From positions 1,533,404,472 to 1,533,468,471 of the forward strand of contig OY856409.1 in the NCBI GenBank assembly GCA_963693085.1: 64,000 nucleotides of DNA, read 5' to 3'. The translations under genes were made by a program, and so were the position numbers. Under the pieces are notes generated by a model. It searched no databases. It saw nothing but the letters and a program-made list of their open reading frames with translations, and had not been told where the DNA came from. Position 1 is the first letter of the stretch; the number at the start of each line of letters is the position of its first letter. This document shows positions 12,546-22,262 of the stretch, piece by piece. The stretch is from Alisma plantago-aquatica (taxonomy: Eukaryota > Streptophyta > Magnoliopsida > Alismatales > Alismataceae).

Positions 12546-14177
12546 ATGCCTCCTCGTGTCGACCCACAACGCGCGGAGGAAGAACACCAAGGAGGACCAA
12601 GGAATGAATCACCACCACCGGGCGACCACGACCGCTATGACGGGAACAATCAACAGGAAGATCTGGAAATGGAGCACTCCGAGGAAAGTCGTCACCAAGA
12701 AAGACCTCGCTACCATCACCGACACAGAAGAAATCATAATCGACAAGAACAATGCCACGGAAGTAGCAACAGCGATGATTCGGAAGGAGATGAAAAGACT
12801 CTGAGAGAGTTAGCCTCCTCAAAGGCTAACAACTCTCGGTGCCCGGTGATCATCCCACGCTTCAACGCTACCAACTTCGAGCTAAAGCCGTCTGTGATTT
12901 CCATGATTCAAAACAAGAGTTTCAGAAGGAGCTCTAGGCATGAAAATCCCTATCATCACCTGGACGCCTTTAAAAACATTTGTGATACGATCAAGATGCG
13001 GGGGGTTCCTCAGGAAGTAATCTACTGCAAGGGTTTCATCTTCTCCCTGGAAGATAAAGCTCTATCATGGTACTTGGGACTTCCCCACCAGTCTTTAAAT
13101 GGATGGGGAGCTCTGGCGGACGCTTTCGTCAACAAGTTTTATCCAACCGAGAAAACGGTAAGAAATAGGCAAAGGATCACCTCGTTTGTGCAAGGACCCA
13201 ACGAGAATCTCCACGAAGCCTGGGAAAGGTACCGAGAATATCTGAGGGACTTCCCTCACCACAACTATAAGAAGGGGTTCCTGATCACCACCTTTTACAG
13301 TGGGCTGACCCCCAAAGAAAGGGTGTCATTGAACGCCGCGGCGGGAAGCGACTTCCTGGGGCAAAAGCCGAGCAAGTCTGAGAAGATAATCAAAAACATG
13401 GCCGAGCTGCGAGCTGGGACTGATTTTGACAGATTTGACAGAGTGTAAGGGAAGAAGACTGGTGAAGGATCCTCTCTTGAGTCCAAGGCTCTGGAGAAAA
13501 TCACATCTCAAATCCAGAAGATCGCAACTGACATGAAGCAGTTAAAGGAATCTAGTGGAAAGGCAAAGAGACAGAGTGAGAAAGTAATGAAGTGTGTTAC
13601 CTGCGGAGAAGGTGGCCACGGGGTCGACAACTGTGTCTACACCCGACCAGATGCGGGTAGCGACTCTGATTTAGAAAATGAAAAAACTGAGAACATCCCC
13701 TATATGAACTTCAGAAGACCGGACCACCCCAGCTTCAACTATGGTAACAAGGACGCCGCTGAGAATTCCCATCAGCTGCATAACTTAACTAAGACACCCC
13801 AAGCCTTCGAGATAAGGGGAGGAGCCGGTCAGTATACTAGAAATGCACCCTTCCAGCAGAATAAAGGTAATTTCCAGGGTCAAGCTAAATACCAAGGAGC
13901 AACCAAGGAAGAGGGGCAGAATCAGGCTTTGAACCAAGAAAATGTGGTGGGGCAACTGTTCGACTTTGTGAAAAGGCAGGATACAATCAACAGTCAGCTG
14001 GCACAAAGCGCTTTATCAAATTCCGGCGTTCTGAAATCATTACAGGTTCAACTGGCAGATATGCAGACGCATCAATGCCAAATTGAACAACAATTAGCTC
14101 AAATGGCCGAGCTGATGAAGAACCCCTCAGGAAAGATACCGTCGAACACTGAACCTGCGAAGAAACCAGGACTGTGA
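12546..14177 (+). pseudogene. gag: gag of the nested element, one in-frame stop
   Basis: Gag packages the element RNA into particles. One frame runs from ATG 12546 to TGA at 14175-14177 and is broken only by TAA at 13446-13448. It opens with a charged Arg/His/Gln-rich region (about residues 1-95). The Retrotrans_gag domain follows from about residue 110 to 270 (FELKPSVISMIQ, LEDKALSWYLGLP, AFVNKFYPTEK, AWERYREYLRDFPHH, TFYSGLTP). A CCHC zinc knuckle CVTCGEGGHGVDNC lies at 13593-13634 (about residue 350), then a Gln/Asn-rich coiled-coil-like tail. Knuckle and fold are the Athila/Tat type. The stop falls between domain and knuckle. It may be a mutation, or less likely a readthrough site; no typical readthrough context was recognised. 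No protease follows. Confidence 0.88.
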
Positions 14178-15365
14178 CGGAAAGGGAGCTGAGGTCGAGT
14201 GACTAGAAGGGAACGATGGAGGATAAAGATAGAGTAAAGCTGGAAGTAGTCAAGCTGAAGACTATAACTACAATGCTTCTCGGGGGGCAACCCGAGTTTT
14301 ATCTTTCCTAGATTAGGATGCAATTTACTTTCCAACAAAACAAACTTTACAAACATTTAGAATGTAATAAGGCCCAAGAGAGTGCATGCGCCACATGTAC
14401 AGACTCTTATGTTTTATGGGCCACCGTTTTTGTTTCGTTATCTGGAGTGGGTAATGCCATCTGAGGCCAGGAACTCAGTCCTAGGCCAATGATGTTTTAC
14501 TCATCTGTTGCAGTTTAATCTATTTTGCTTTCACGAATATCGCGGGAAGCAACCCAACTGGCGCTTTGAGTGCACCCTTATCGGGCGGTAGGACCTAGCG
14601 GAATGCAACAGTGATACCGACCATTGGGGTTGCTGATTCACGTTTTGAGCAAACGATCGACACGCATCCGGGGTTTTTACTATAAAAGGAAAGCGAGTTT
14701 TACCGTGTCGGGTTCCTTACCTTGTTGTTTTTACCCTCCTGTGTCGAGTGAGAGAGCTTGTGTTTTTAGCTCCCGTGTCGCGCGAGCCCAAAATTCTCCT
14801 GTGTCACCCGACAAGCTCAGATCAGAGCAAGGTATAACCCGACATACCCTATCACCCGATAGGTCGTGTCGGCCGAGACGATTCTTCCTTGATTGAAAGT
14901 ATTATATCAGTCTTTAGTTTTCTTCACAACGTATATCGCTCGACATGTGTGTCGCGCGACACATCTTTACGATGCCCGACACACCATGACGGGCGATAGC
15001 GGTGTCGCCCGACGTTGCAGTTGCACACCTGCTTTTGGTATCGGGCGACACGCTGCCCTTTCTTTCACTAAGATCGTATCGGGCATTTTTATCTTATCAT
15101 CTCGTATCGCCCGACGCGACAGACCTTAAGTGCTTCCACCGCCTTACCGACCTATCTGTATCGCGCGATTTAATCTTTTGAGGTATCGGGAGATACCCAC
15201 CTCTTGTATCGGGCACAGGGCTTCACCATCGACACAACTGTGTCACTCGATACAAGAATGTCGGGCAGTTTGTAGAGAATATCCCGGGGTCATACGTTTA
15301 CTCTTTATTATATTTTCAAAAGCCAACATAATTAATCAAGACATTTCTTTTGTTGACTTACAGAA
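14178..15365 (+). other. spacer between gag and second gene, with motif array
   Basis: This 1.2-kb spacer has no long coding frame with recognisable domains. From about 14570 to 15290 it carries some 20 variants of TGTCGSSCGACA and its halves (TGTCGCGCGACAC, TATCGGGCGACAC, ATCGCCCGACGCGAC and others), the same family as in the LTRs. A TATA-like box is at 14681, and a T-rich tract with ACTTACAG lies directly before ATG 15366. The layout (TATA, palindrome array, splice acceptor, ATG) mirrors the LTR-to-gag layout, so it may be an internal promoter or intron for the second gene. That is inference. Confidence 0.6.
14681..14688 (+). promoter_or_regulatory. TATA-like box upstream of the second gene
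   Basis: TATAAAAG occurs within TTTTTACTATAAAAGGAAAG, about 680 bases before ATG 15366 and just before the densest part of the internal palindrome array. It is a good match to a plant TATA box, but its use is unproven. Confidence 0.35.
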
Positions 15366-15598
15366 ATGGCCCGTACTAAGATGACCGCTTACCCAGTTGA
15401 CGAGTGTGGTAGGAGGATCTACCCCGAGGCTGCTGCTGAAGGGGGGTTTCCAGGCCCAAGCGCCCGAACCCAGGACAGGCTGGGACGTCAGGAACAAAGA
15501 AGAAGGCAAGGGTTGGACAAGATGCGACTCCTGCACCAACACCAACACAGCCTATAGCAGCACCAACAGCTGCCGCAGAACTCCCGGAAACCTTTGCG

Positions 15599-16990
15599 GT
15601 GAGTTTAGAGCCCAGAGACGACAAACATGCTCGCCGCTACGCTGAGCTGGTGCCCAAGGCATACAATCCGAGCAGGTTCTGCCACAGGGCCTCGTTTGAG
15701 GAGATTGGGTTCACAAAGAGGCTGAGAAGCGTCCTTGCGGCGGTAGGACTGAAGAGAATCTGCTTCAGACGGACTTCCTTGTACACTAAGCTGACGATGG
15801 AGTTCATATCCTCTCTCCGCCGAGTGAAGAATTCAGCAGCAGAGAAGGAAAAGTTTGGCGGGCCGGAGAGACTACAGGCCTGGTTATACAACTCAGAGCA
15901 CATCATCTCCGAGAAGCTCTTAAACGAGATCTTCTCTTCCAGCGAGGAGGAGAAGGATCAGATGGACAACGGTGATAGGATCACCGAGGATGACGGTTTC
16001 AACCCCATGGAGTTTTGGGGAAAGCTTACCGTCGAGTCTTCGTTCAAGCCGGGAGTAAAGGTCTTTGCAGTGCACTCCTGCTTCTGGAGGATCGTGCACA
16101 AACTGGTGGCATGCTTGCTATTTAGCAAGAACGAATCCAGCAATATTTACTCGGAAGAGCTCCATGTCATGTGACACATTATGGAGGGCTGAGCGATCAA
16201 CCTCGGCCGGTTCTTGATGAATAGGCTGCACCCGATGAAGGAGGCCACGAAAGAGTATTGCATGGGCGGCATCATCAACCTCATCGCAGAGGGACTGGGA
16301 TACCCGTACGAGCCGCACAATCATACAAGGACACCAGGCGATGAGGTATTTGACATCAAATACTTGATTCAGACCAGCATTATCAGGAAGGAGAGGGGAA
16401 ATCTCTTCTACAAGTTTTCAAGGATGGATATACTCCTTCTCCTCCTCCGTTGTGCCGATTACGACAAGGAAAAGCTGGTTTTCACCCTCGCCGAGATCAA
16501 AGCTGTTGCAGACGGCACAACTACCGCCACCAAAACCATGGTCACAGAGAGGCCCGCCCCAAAACTTCCAACGACAACTGTTGATCGAGTTATCGTGGCC
16601 CCAACCATACGAGCCGCTGCACCAGCAACAACGGTGGTGGTCGAGAAGGAGCCAGAGATCGTTGAGGTCACCAGGACGGAAACTTCAGGATCTGCCGCGG
16701 AAGAGACAACCACAGTTCCCGTATCTATTTCTAGAGCTGCAGAGGCAGAAGAGGAGCCTCAACGGAGAAACAACATCGGGATGTCCGAAGAGATCAGGAG
16801 GGAACTCGATAGGACACCATCGATGCCGCCAAAATTCCCACTCGCACCAGTCAAAGAGACCGCCGATAGTGCAGAAGTGGAGCAAAGCCCACCCTCACCG
16901 TGGCCGTCCCCAGCCAAAAGAGAAGGCAAGGCAGCGGCACTCGTGCCGACGCCCCATCTGAAGTCGTCCGGATCGCGGATGATTTTTTAG
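15599..16990 (+). pseudogene. N-terminal half of second gene, Athila-ORF1-like
   Basis: One frame runs through this part apart from TGA at 16172 and 16190, only 18 bases apart. The blocks YTKLTMEFISSL, SFKPGVKVF, FWRIVHKLVACLLFSKNE, INLGRFLMNRLHP and GGIINLIAEGLGY recall the plant domain described from Athila ORF1 (Pfam ATHILA, PF03078). That domain also turns up in plant proteins linked to Ulp1 domains. Its function is unknown. After about 16500 it turns into a low-complexity Thr/Ala/Val/Glu tail. The family assignment is by eye and moderate. Confidence 0.6.
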
Positions 16991-17079
16991 ATTCCACCTC
17001 TCTGGGTGGACCTTCATGAGGACTTGATGTCGCAGTGACGAAAGGGGAACCCACTGGCCCCCCTCCATCACTCGGATAG

Positions 17080-17928
17080 ATGCTCGGAGATGAGGTCGAC
17101 AATCTGCGGGAGGTAACCACTACCAACGTTGCTACTTGCACTTCCCTAACCCACAAACTCGCTTCTTTTCAAGAAAAGCAGGACAACCACGAGATCAGAT
17201 TAAGCAGCCAGGAGAGCCAACTGCTGACTCTTGCAAGCATACCTGACGGACTAGAGGCCTTGAATGCAGCAATGCAGCAAGTCCTCCAACGACTTGACAG
17301 GCTCGAGGAGTGGATGGATAGAAGCGACGATCATCCACACCGAAGGCAGCCTAGACGGTCGTCGTCACCTCCCAATGGAAGTCGTAGCCCCTCTTCTTCA
17401 GGTTCCCCCTCGGGAAAGGCGTCCTCCTCCCACTCCTCCAGCAGGCAATCATCAACGCCTGGAGAGGGGAAGCAACAAGGATCTGCCGAAGGGTCTCCTA
17501 GCAGACAGGAGAGCTCTTTGGGTTTGGAAAATGCCAACGTCTTCATCCCCCTGAATGAAGTTGGAGTTGATGACGCAAATATCAACATCGGGGGAGACTT
17601 GTCTGACGAGTCTGAAGGGGAGGTGGGGGATGTCTACACTGTAAATAACAGACATCCACCCAGAGGAAAGTGCTCATTTGCAGATAGATTCCGCGAGCCG
17701 TCCGAGATGCCCTCCTTAGAGATGGCCGACTTCGACAGAAGAGCCATCGGGAACCTGACGATCAGAGACCAGAAGTTGTTAAATACGGTCTTGAGGTCAC
17801 AGGCAAATGAAGAAGAAGTCGTCTGGAGCGACTGCTACCTCTCCCTACGACGGGGAGATCTTCTGAAATGTTCCGCATGCTGGCTGTCGTCGGCAAGAGA
17901 GTGTTCAGGGTCCTGGAAAACGCAATAA
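17080..17928 (+). pseudogene. middle part of second gene: coiled coil and Ser-rich linker
   Basis: About 80 residues with heptad-like Leu/Gln spacing (HKLASFQEKQDNHEIRLSSQ, AMQQVLQRLDRLEEW) suggest a coiled coil. It is followed by an Arg/Ser/Pro/Gly-rich stretch of about 90 residues and an acidic segment (DLSDESEGEVGD). The true frame passes to the next one near 17830-17870, so the last ~20 residues in this frame are spurious. The frame also runs upstream past TAG at 17077, so the ATG at 17080 is probably not a true start. Confidence 0.6.
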
Positions 17929-19397
17929 TAGAGAACATCGACAGTAGGACAGGTCGGAGGCAAATATACACAACCACCCCGACCTTGGCAAGAAGGCTGA
18001 TGAAAGGAGATTTAGACTCCTGGGCGGTGGTCAACATGCTTCAATACGTTGAAGAACATAAATCAAATCTGGTGTTCGCCTCGTACAAGCATCACAACAT
18101 GTGGTTTCTCTGTATGGCGGACATCAGATGCCGCGACGTACAGCTACTGTGTTGCAGCAATGATGAAGTACCGCACTCTGGGGGTACTTTCCGCCTCCCG
18201 GTGGACAGAGTGCTGAAACGTCTGCCAATACGCCTGCTACAAGCTTTAAAGCAAGGTATCCAATGTCTTCAAGGGCCTTGGAACCATTTCGTTATCAGAA
18301 ACCTCCCCGAACAAGCAGAAGAAGGGAGAGGAAACAGCGCTATCGCCATCTTGGGGGCCATTGAAGCGCTCAACTCAATCGGAAATCTACGAATCCTCAA
18401 GGACAAATGCTACTATCAACGTAGGGGCATCTACGCCATGCTCCTGATCAAAGACAAGCGCTATTTCCGGGATGTAGGTGTGCCGGAAGAGCTGCTAAAT
18501 AGTGATGTAGAAGAAGATTCTTTCTTTCGAACCAGCAGCTCTGGAGAGGAAAAAGAAGAAGAAATAGCAACTGATACTCATGGGGCGAGCAAGCAGTTGG
18601 CAATTATGAAGAAAGTGCATGGGAAGGAAGACAGTGCTTTGCCCAAAGCTTCTAAAGGGGAGATCAAAAATTTCGACCGCTTTTCATGTATGACTTTCAC
18701 TGAGGAACAGGTCAACATCATCCAGAAGAAGCTTGCTGATTCTACCCCATCAGATGTTGCTTTTCAGACAGGAGACATCCTAGTCCTGGCAGATGAGCTA
18801 AGGGACGTGGTAAAGGAAGGAGGGTGCTTGATTGTAACAGTTGCAACTGCTTACATCCAATACATACAGCCAAAGCTAAACCATGCATACATAGCCCATC
18901 CTTTACTTTTCAACAATATTTTCCTCGCCGACGAAACGAGAGCGAAAAAGTTGTTCCTGCAAGAGTTGAAAGAAGGCATTACAGGCACTATCGTCCTGCC
19001 TATCGTGCATTACAATCACTGGACACTCCTGGCGATGTATACTCAACAACGAGCTGGCATTTTCTACAACAACTCGGACAGAAACAAGAACCATCCAGTG
19101 CCATGTACATCGGAATTGTTGACACCCGTCGAACGCATAGTTCGAAAATATTACGACGAAGTGTCAAAGATGATCGATCCGTTCCTGGACATACAAGGAG
19201 GAAAATGGCACGGACTCCAGTTCTACCACCGCAACCCGTAGCAAATTCCTCTATCCAACGACTGCGGCATCTTTGTCCTGGATTGGATGACAAGTGAAGA
19301 CGCGCCTGACCAGCTCCACCACACAAAATATCAGATCAAACGAGGAGAATATGTGTGGGAGCTCCTATCTAATGCAGGCACAACCTCACTGGAATAA
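17868..19397 (+). pseudogene. Ulp1/C48-type cysteine protease domain (C-terminus of second gene)
   Basis: Ulp1-family enzymes cleave SUMO or related modifiers from proteins. The first ~250 residues match nothing I know. From about 18690 the C48 fold follows: VKEGGCLI and AYIQYIQPK, the HYNHWTLLAMY block with catalytic His (19017-19019), and IFYNNS where families usually carry the catalytic Asp; here it is Asn (19068-19070). QIPLSNDCGIFVLDWM then supplies the Gln and the catalytic Cys (19263-19265). TAG at 19239-19241 lies directly before that Gln, cutting off the Cys. The frame stays open after it to 19397. So this copy cannot make a complete protease without readthrough, and the Asn suggests weakened or altered chemistry even before the stop. 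Confidence 0.82.
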
Positions 19398-20415
19398 ACA
19401 TCACCTCACCTTATCTACTTCACACTCTGGGACAGTGTGTGGAGTAAGTTGGGGGGGGTACCATGTTCCAGTGAGGGAGGTACAAATTTCTTTCTTCTCC
19501 CACGCTATTCTTTCATTTGTGTACATATACATTTTCAGTTTTGTACATATACGTTTCATACCGAAATTTTACCGAAATTTTGAAAATTTTGAAAAAATCT
19601 TTTGTCTATATCTCCCTATGTATATGTACGAAGTTTATAATAATAAAGATCTGTTCTGACTTCTTGCAAAGTTCATTTTTCTTCGTGCTTATTGTGATAC
19701 AAGTTGTTATATCTTTTTGATAATGCTGCCCCAAACAAACCAAAGATTATGTGTTGACTTGCCAAAAATTTAAAAATAATAAATCTCGCAAACAGCTAAG
19801 AGACGAGTATGGAGATAGAAAAAGCTGCCCAAACAGTAAGAAATCTCTTTGTTTTCCCTCACCCAACAAAAATCCCAAAAAGAGAAAGAAGCTTTATGAG
19901 TAAGAATAAAAGCATGAGAGTTGTGCTTTATAGAAAAGATTTTTTTTAAAATATACACACTCGTTTTTCCATCTTTTACCCATCTTTAGGCATGGTAGAT
20001 TTGGGGCAGTGGTACGTAGGATGTGAAATCACTGCCCTAAAGCCAACTGGCTTGGACTGCAGGGACCACTTGCCCGCTAACGGACCCTTACCTGGATGGA
20101 CTGATGGAAAATGAGAGAAAACCCAAAAAGCCTTAGCCTACCCCTACACAACTTTCTGCCCCGAAAATAAAGCTGTTTGGTGTGTAAGCGAACTTCAGAA
20201 TCATACAACAAAGTCTCGGCGAAGCTGTAGAGAAAAACCCCACTTAAGTAAATAAGGCAAGGAACGTGAGATCTTTTGTTTGTTATGAGCCAACATTATC
20301 ATTAAGGCATTACGATTCTTGTTTCTCCTTATGTACAGAAAACTGTGCCAAGCAAGAAGAAGCAGCGCACAAAAAAAATTAATAGTCTAAATATTGATTG
20401 AGGACAATCAAAATG
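19398..20415 (+). other. 3' non-coding part of the nested element
   Basis: About 1 kb between the end of the protease gene and the polypurine tract has no coding resemblance. AT-rich at first, it later includes an AAAATGAGAGAAAACCC region and ends with GAGGACAATCAAAATG, similar to the segment before the PPT in Athila/Tat elements. Long 3' untranslated DNA is normal in this lineage. Confidence 0.7.
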
Positions 20416-20431
20416 CTAAGTTTGAGGGAGT
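20416..20431 (+). other. polypurine tract before the 3' LTR
   Basis: GCTAAGTTTGAGGGAG plus T lies immediately before the TGATAACACC start of the 3' LTR. A purine-rich AAGTTTGRGGG tract at this place is the usual plus-strand primer in Athila/Tat-type elements. Confidence 0.75.
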
Positions 20432-22257
20432 TGATAACACCTAATTTTTTGATTTTTCGCCTTATTTTTTGTTATCAAAACTGCCCTTTTCTGCTATTTT
20501 CCTCTCTTTTATTAGAATTTTCACAATAATTGGCCAGGCAATGCTCTTAGTCTAATTTTCCTATATTTTACAGAGTTTTCCCTCATTTTGGTGCAATAAG
20601 GCCCTCCCGGCCCATGAATAAACCCAGGTCTGCTTTCGGCCTTCCTTACGACCGATACAACCCCTGCCCGACAGGGCAAAACGACGCAACGACGCCCGAC
20701 GAAGTGATGCCGCGCAAGAAGAAGCTGTCGGCCGACACGCCCCCTACCCAACAGGGAGCCCAGCTCGCCCGACGACCAAGCTTGTCGGGCGACACAACCA
20801 CCCACCAGCAGGCGTGCCGCCCGTCACGACCGATAGCCAACACCATCGACCCCGAGCAATACATCTATATCGGCCCGTCCCATGACTGGTGCTTAAGGTG
20901 GCCACGTGGCACTTCAAGCACCATGTCTTCTCCCCAACCAGCTGACTATAAATAGGAAGACAAAGGGACAACGGAGGGAGGTTCACAGTTTTGACAAGAC
21001 CACCGACGGAAAGTTAGATAGTTGGAGCCTTGAATTCAGACAGTTGGGAGCTCAAGCGAGGAGACTCCGAGAGCATACGTATCGTGCCCCAGTGCTCGTC
21101 CCGGGCGACACTAGGTGAGATTCTCCCCATCCCGAGAGGGAGGGGACAGTTCACTTAGAACCGTCCCGAGCGACACTGGTGGCCGATATCGACCGACGTG
21201 GATGAACGATACAAGCACCCGACAGCAATAATGTGTAGCCCTTAGCCTGACACGATATCAACCCGATACGCTTAGCCTGTCGAGCGTGCCGCCCGAGAGG
21301 GTGTGCCGCCCGAAATGAGCGTATCAGCCAGAGCCCTTGACCGATACCGTCGACACTCGGTGCGTGCCGCCCGAGAGGGTGTGTCGCCCGACACCTCTGT
21401 ATCGGGCTAGGCCTCTGACCGATATCAGGAAGGAGAGCTACTGCATCTTGTCGCCCTTCTACATCAAGGAGGCGACACCTATCTTTTATTTCTATTATTT
21501 AATTCTTCATTATATGCAATGTATTAAGACCTTTAATGCTTATGGAAATAGAAAGGTTCAATTACTTGTTGCTCTATGCTTAGGTATAATGTTGGATGAC
21601 TGCTCTATTTAATATCTGAATGCTAGCTTGCATGATTTGGATCGTGTTTCGATTAGCTACCAAACCGTATTTCCTTTCGCAACAACTTCGAGAGTTGTGT
21701 TGTGGCTCTAGCGTTTGGTCCGATTCTAGAGTACAAGAGTTCCTGGAACGGAGATGTTTCTGTAACATTCCACTCTAACTAAAGCCCAGCAACCCCGAGA
21801 GGGGTGTTGATGCAGAGGTTAGAGGTACCCACTCTGAGAGGAGGGGTGCAGGGTGTTACCGCTGCCGCTTGTTTTATTATAGTCTTATCCTTCGTACCTT
21901 GCCTATGCCATAGTCTTTCTCTTTCTGCTTCTGTTGCATGAAACCCCTAAAAATTACTAAATGCCTAAAATCTTAAATCTCTCTTGTATCTCCATTTGGA
22001 GATAGTTTTCTTGTTTTATTTCGTGAGATCTTGTTGTTCCCTTTTGGGAATTTATATCTCTTTATTCCCACCGGAGTGTAGCATGTCGATTCATGGTTCT
22101 AAACTCTACCCCCTTATCCCTGTGTTCGACCCCGTATGACTACTTCAACCCCGTAAACAAAGTTGCGGGGGCCTAGAAGGATTCGGGTTTATAAATGTGA
22201 AAAACTCGACTACCTCAAATCCGCCTCCACTTTTGGACGCACGATTTAGGTCGGTCA
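20432..22257 (+). repeat. 3' LTR of the nested element
   Basis: It is 1,826 bp, begins TGATAACACC, ends GGTCGGTCA, and is followed by ATGGG. It has the same G-box, TATA box and palindrome array as the 5' LTR. It keeps 43 bases (about 20788-20850) missing from the 5' copy, which hold GTGCCGCCCGTCACGACCGA, itself a pair of array motifs. Scattered differences from the 5' copy are largely C/T and G/A. Confidence 0.93.
20903..20954 (+). promoter_or_regulatory. G-box and TATA box of the 3' LTR
   Basis: CACGTG (20903-20908) and TATAAATA (20947-20954) have exactly the same 38-base gap as in the 5' LTR. If active, this copy would direct transcription rightward into the disrupted gypsy fragment. Confidence 0.65.
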
Positions 22258-22262
22258 ATGGG
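22258..22262. repeat. target-site duplication ATGGG, right copy
   Basis: ATGGG directly after the 3' LTR equals 10496-10500. Read on the minus strand, the interrupted RT frame (GFYQIPI) continues across the duplication into 10495. Confidence 0.95.

Larger units (their letters stand above)
15366..19397 (+). pseudogene. second gene of the element: Athila-ORF1-like region plus Ulp1-type protease
   Basis: The gene starts at ATG 15366 (AAATGGCC context, directly after TTACAG) and ends at TAA 19395-19397, about 1,340 codons. Reading frame changes about three times, near 15450-15500, 16940-16960 and 17830-17870. In-frame stops lie at 16172, 16190, about 17017, 17077 and 19239. In order the product shows a Pro/Ala/Thr-rich start, an ATHILA-ORF1-like domain (15599-16500), a Thr/Val/Glu-rich linker, a coiled coil and Ser-rich stretch (17080-17550), a region of unknown fold (17700-18500) and a Ulp1/C48 protease domain (about 18690-19397). 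Codon use and GC are higher than in the flanking DNA. The lack of any RT shows this is not a misread pol. It may derive from a host gene captured by the element or from an older multidomain retroelement ORF. Confidence 0.82.
10501..22257 (+). mobile_element. non-autonomous Athila/Tat-type LTR retrotransposon with gag and a Ulp1-protease gene
   Basis: This element is 11,757 bp. It has LTRs at 10501-12283 and 20432-22257, a tRNA-Asp-type primer site, gag (12546-14177), a motif-rich spacer, a large second gene (15366-19397), about 1 kb of 3' non-coding DNA and a polypurine tract. It sits inside the RT of an older minus-strand gypsy fragment with a perfect 5-bp target duplication. No protease, RT, RNase H or integrase motif is seen between the LTRs, so it must have used enzymes from a related element. 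Over about 390 bp compared by eye the two LTRs differ at 20-odd positions (roughly 5-6%), so the insertion is not recent. The primer site and gag type place it near Athila/Tat. Plant non-autonomous elements with gag only (TR-GAG) are known. A gag plus Ulp1-type protease arrangement is much less familiar to me. Confidence 0.92.

Noticed and set aside
13446..13448. Programmed stop-codon readthrough in gag
   Set aside because: No known readthrough context (such as a CARYYA-type 3' signal) was seen after the TAA, and other stops in the element point to simple decay.
10735..15290. CRISPR-like repeat-spacer structure
   Set aside because: Motif spacing is irregular, the repeats are short palindromes with many variants, and the sequence is a plant retrotransposon.
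16452..16961. 169-codon frame overlapping the second gene
   Set aside because: It is a shifted reading of the Thr/Ala/Glu-rich linker. The frame at 16214-16990 matches the upstream domain and is in frame with it.
17868..19397. Second gene as an envelope-like gene
   Set aside because: No signal peptide, fusion peptide or membrane segment was seen, whereas the NHW and DCG blocks identify a C48 protease.
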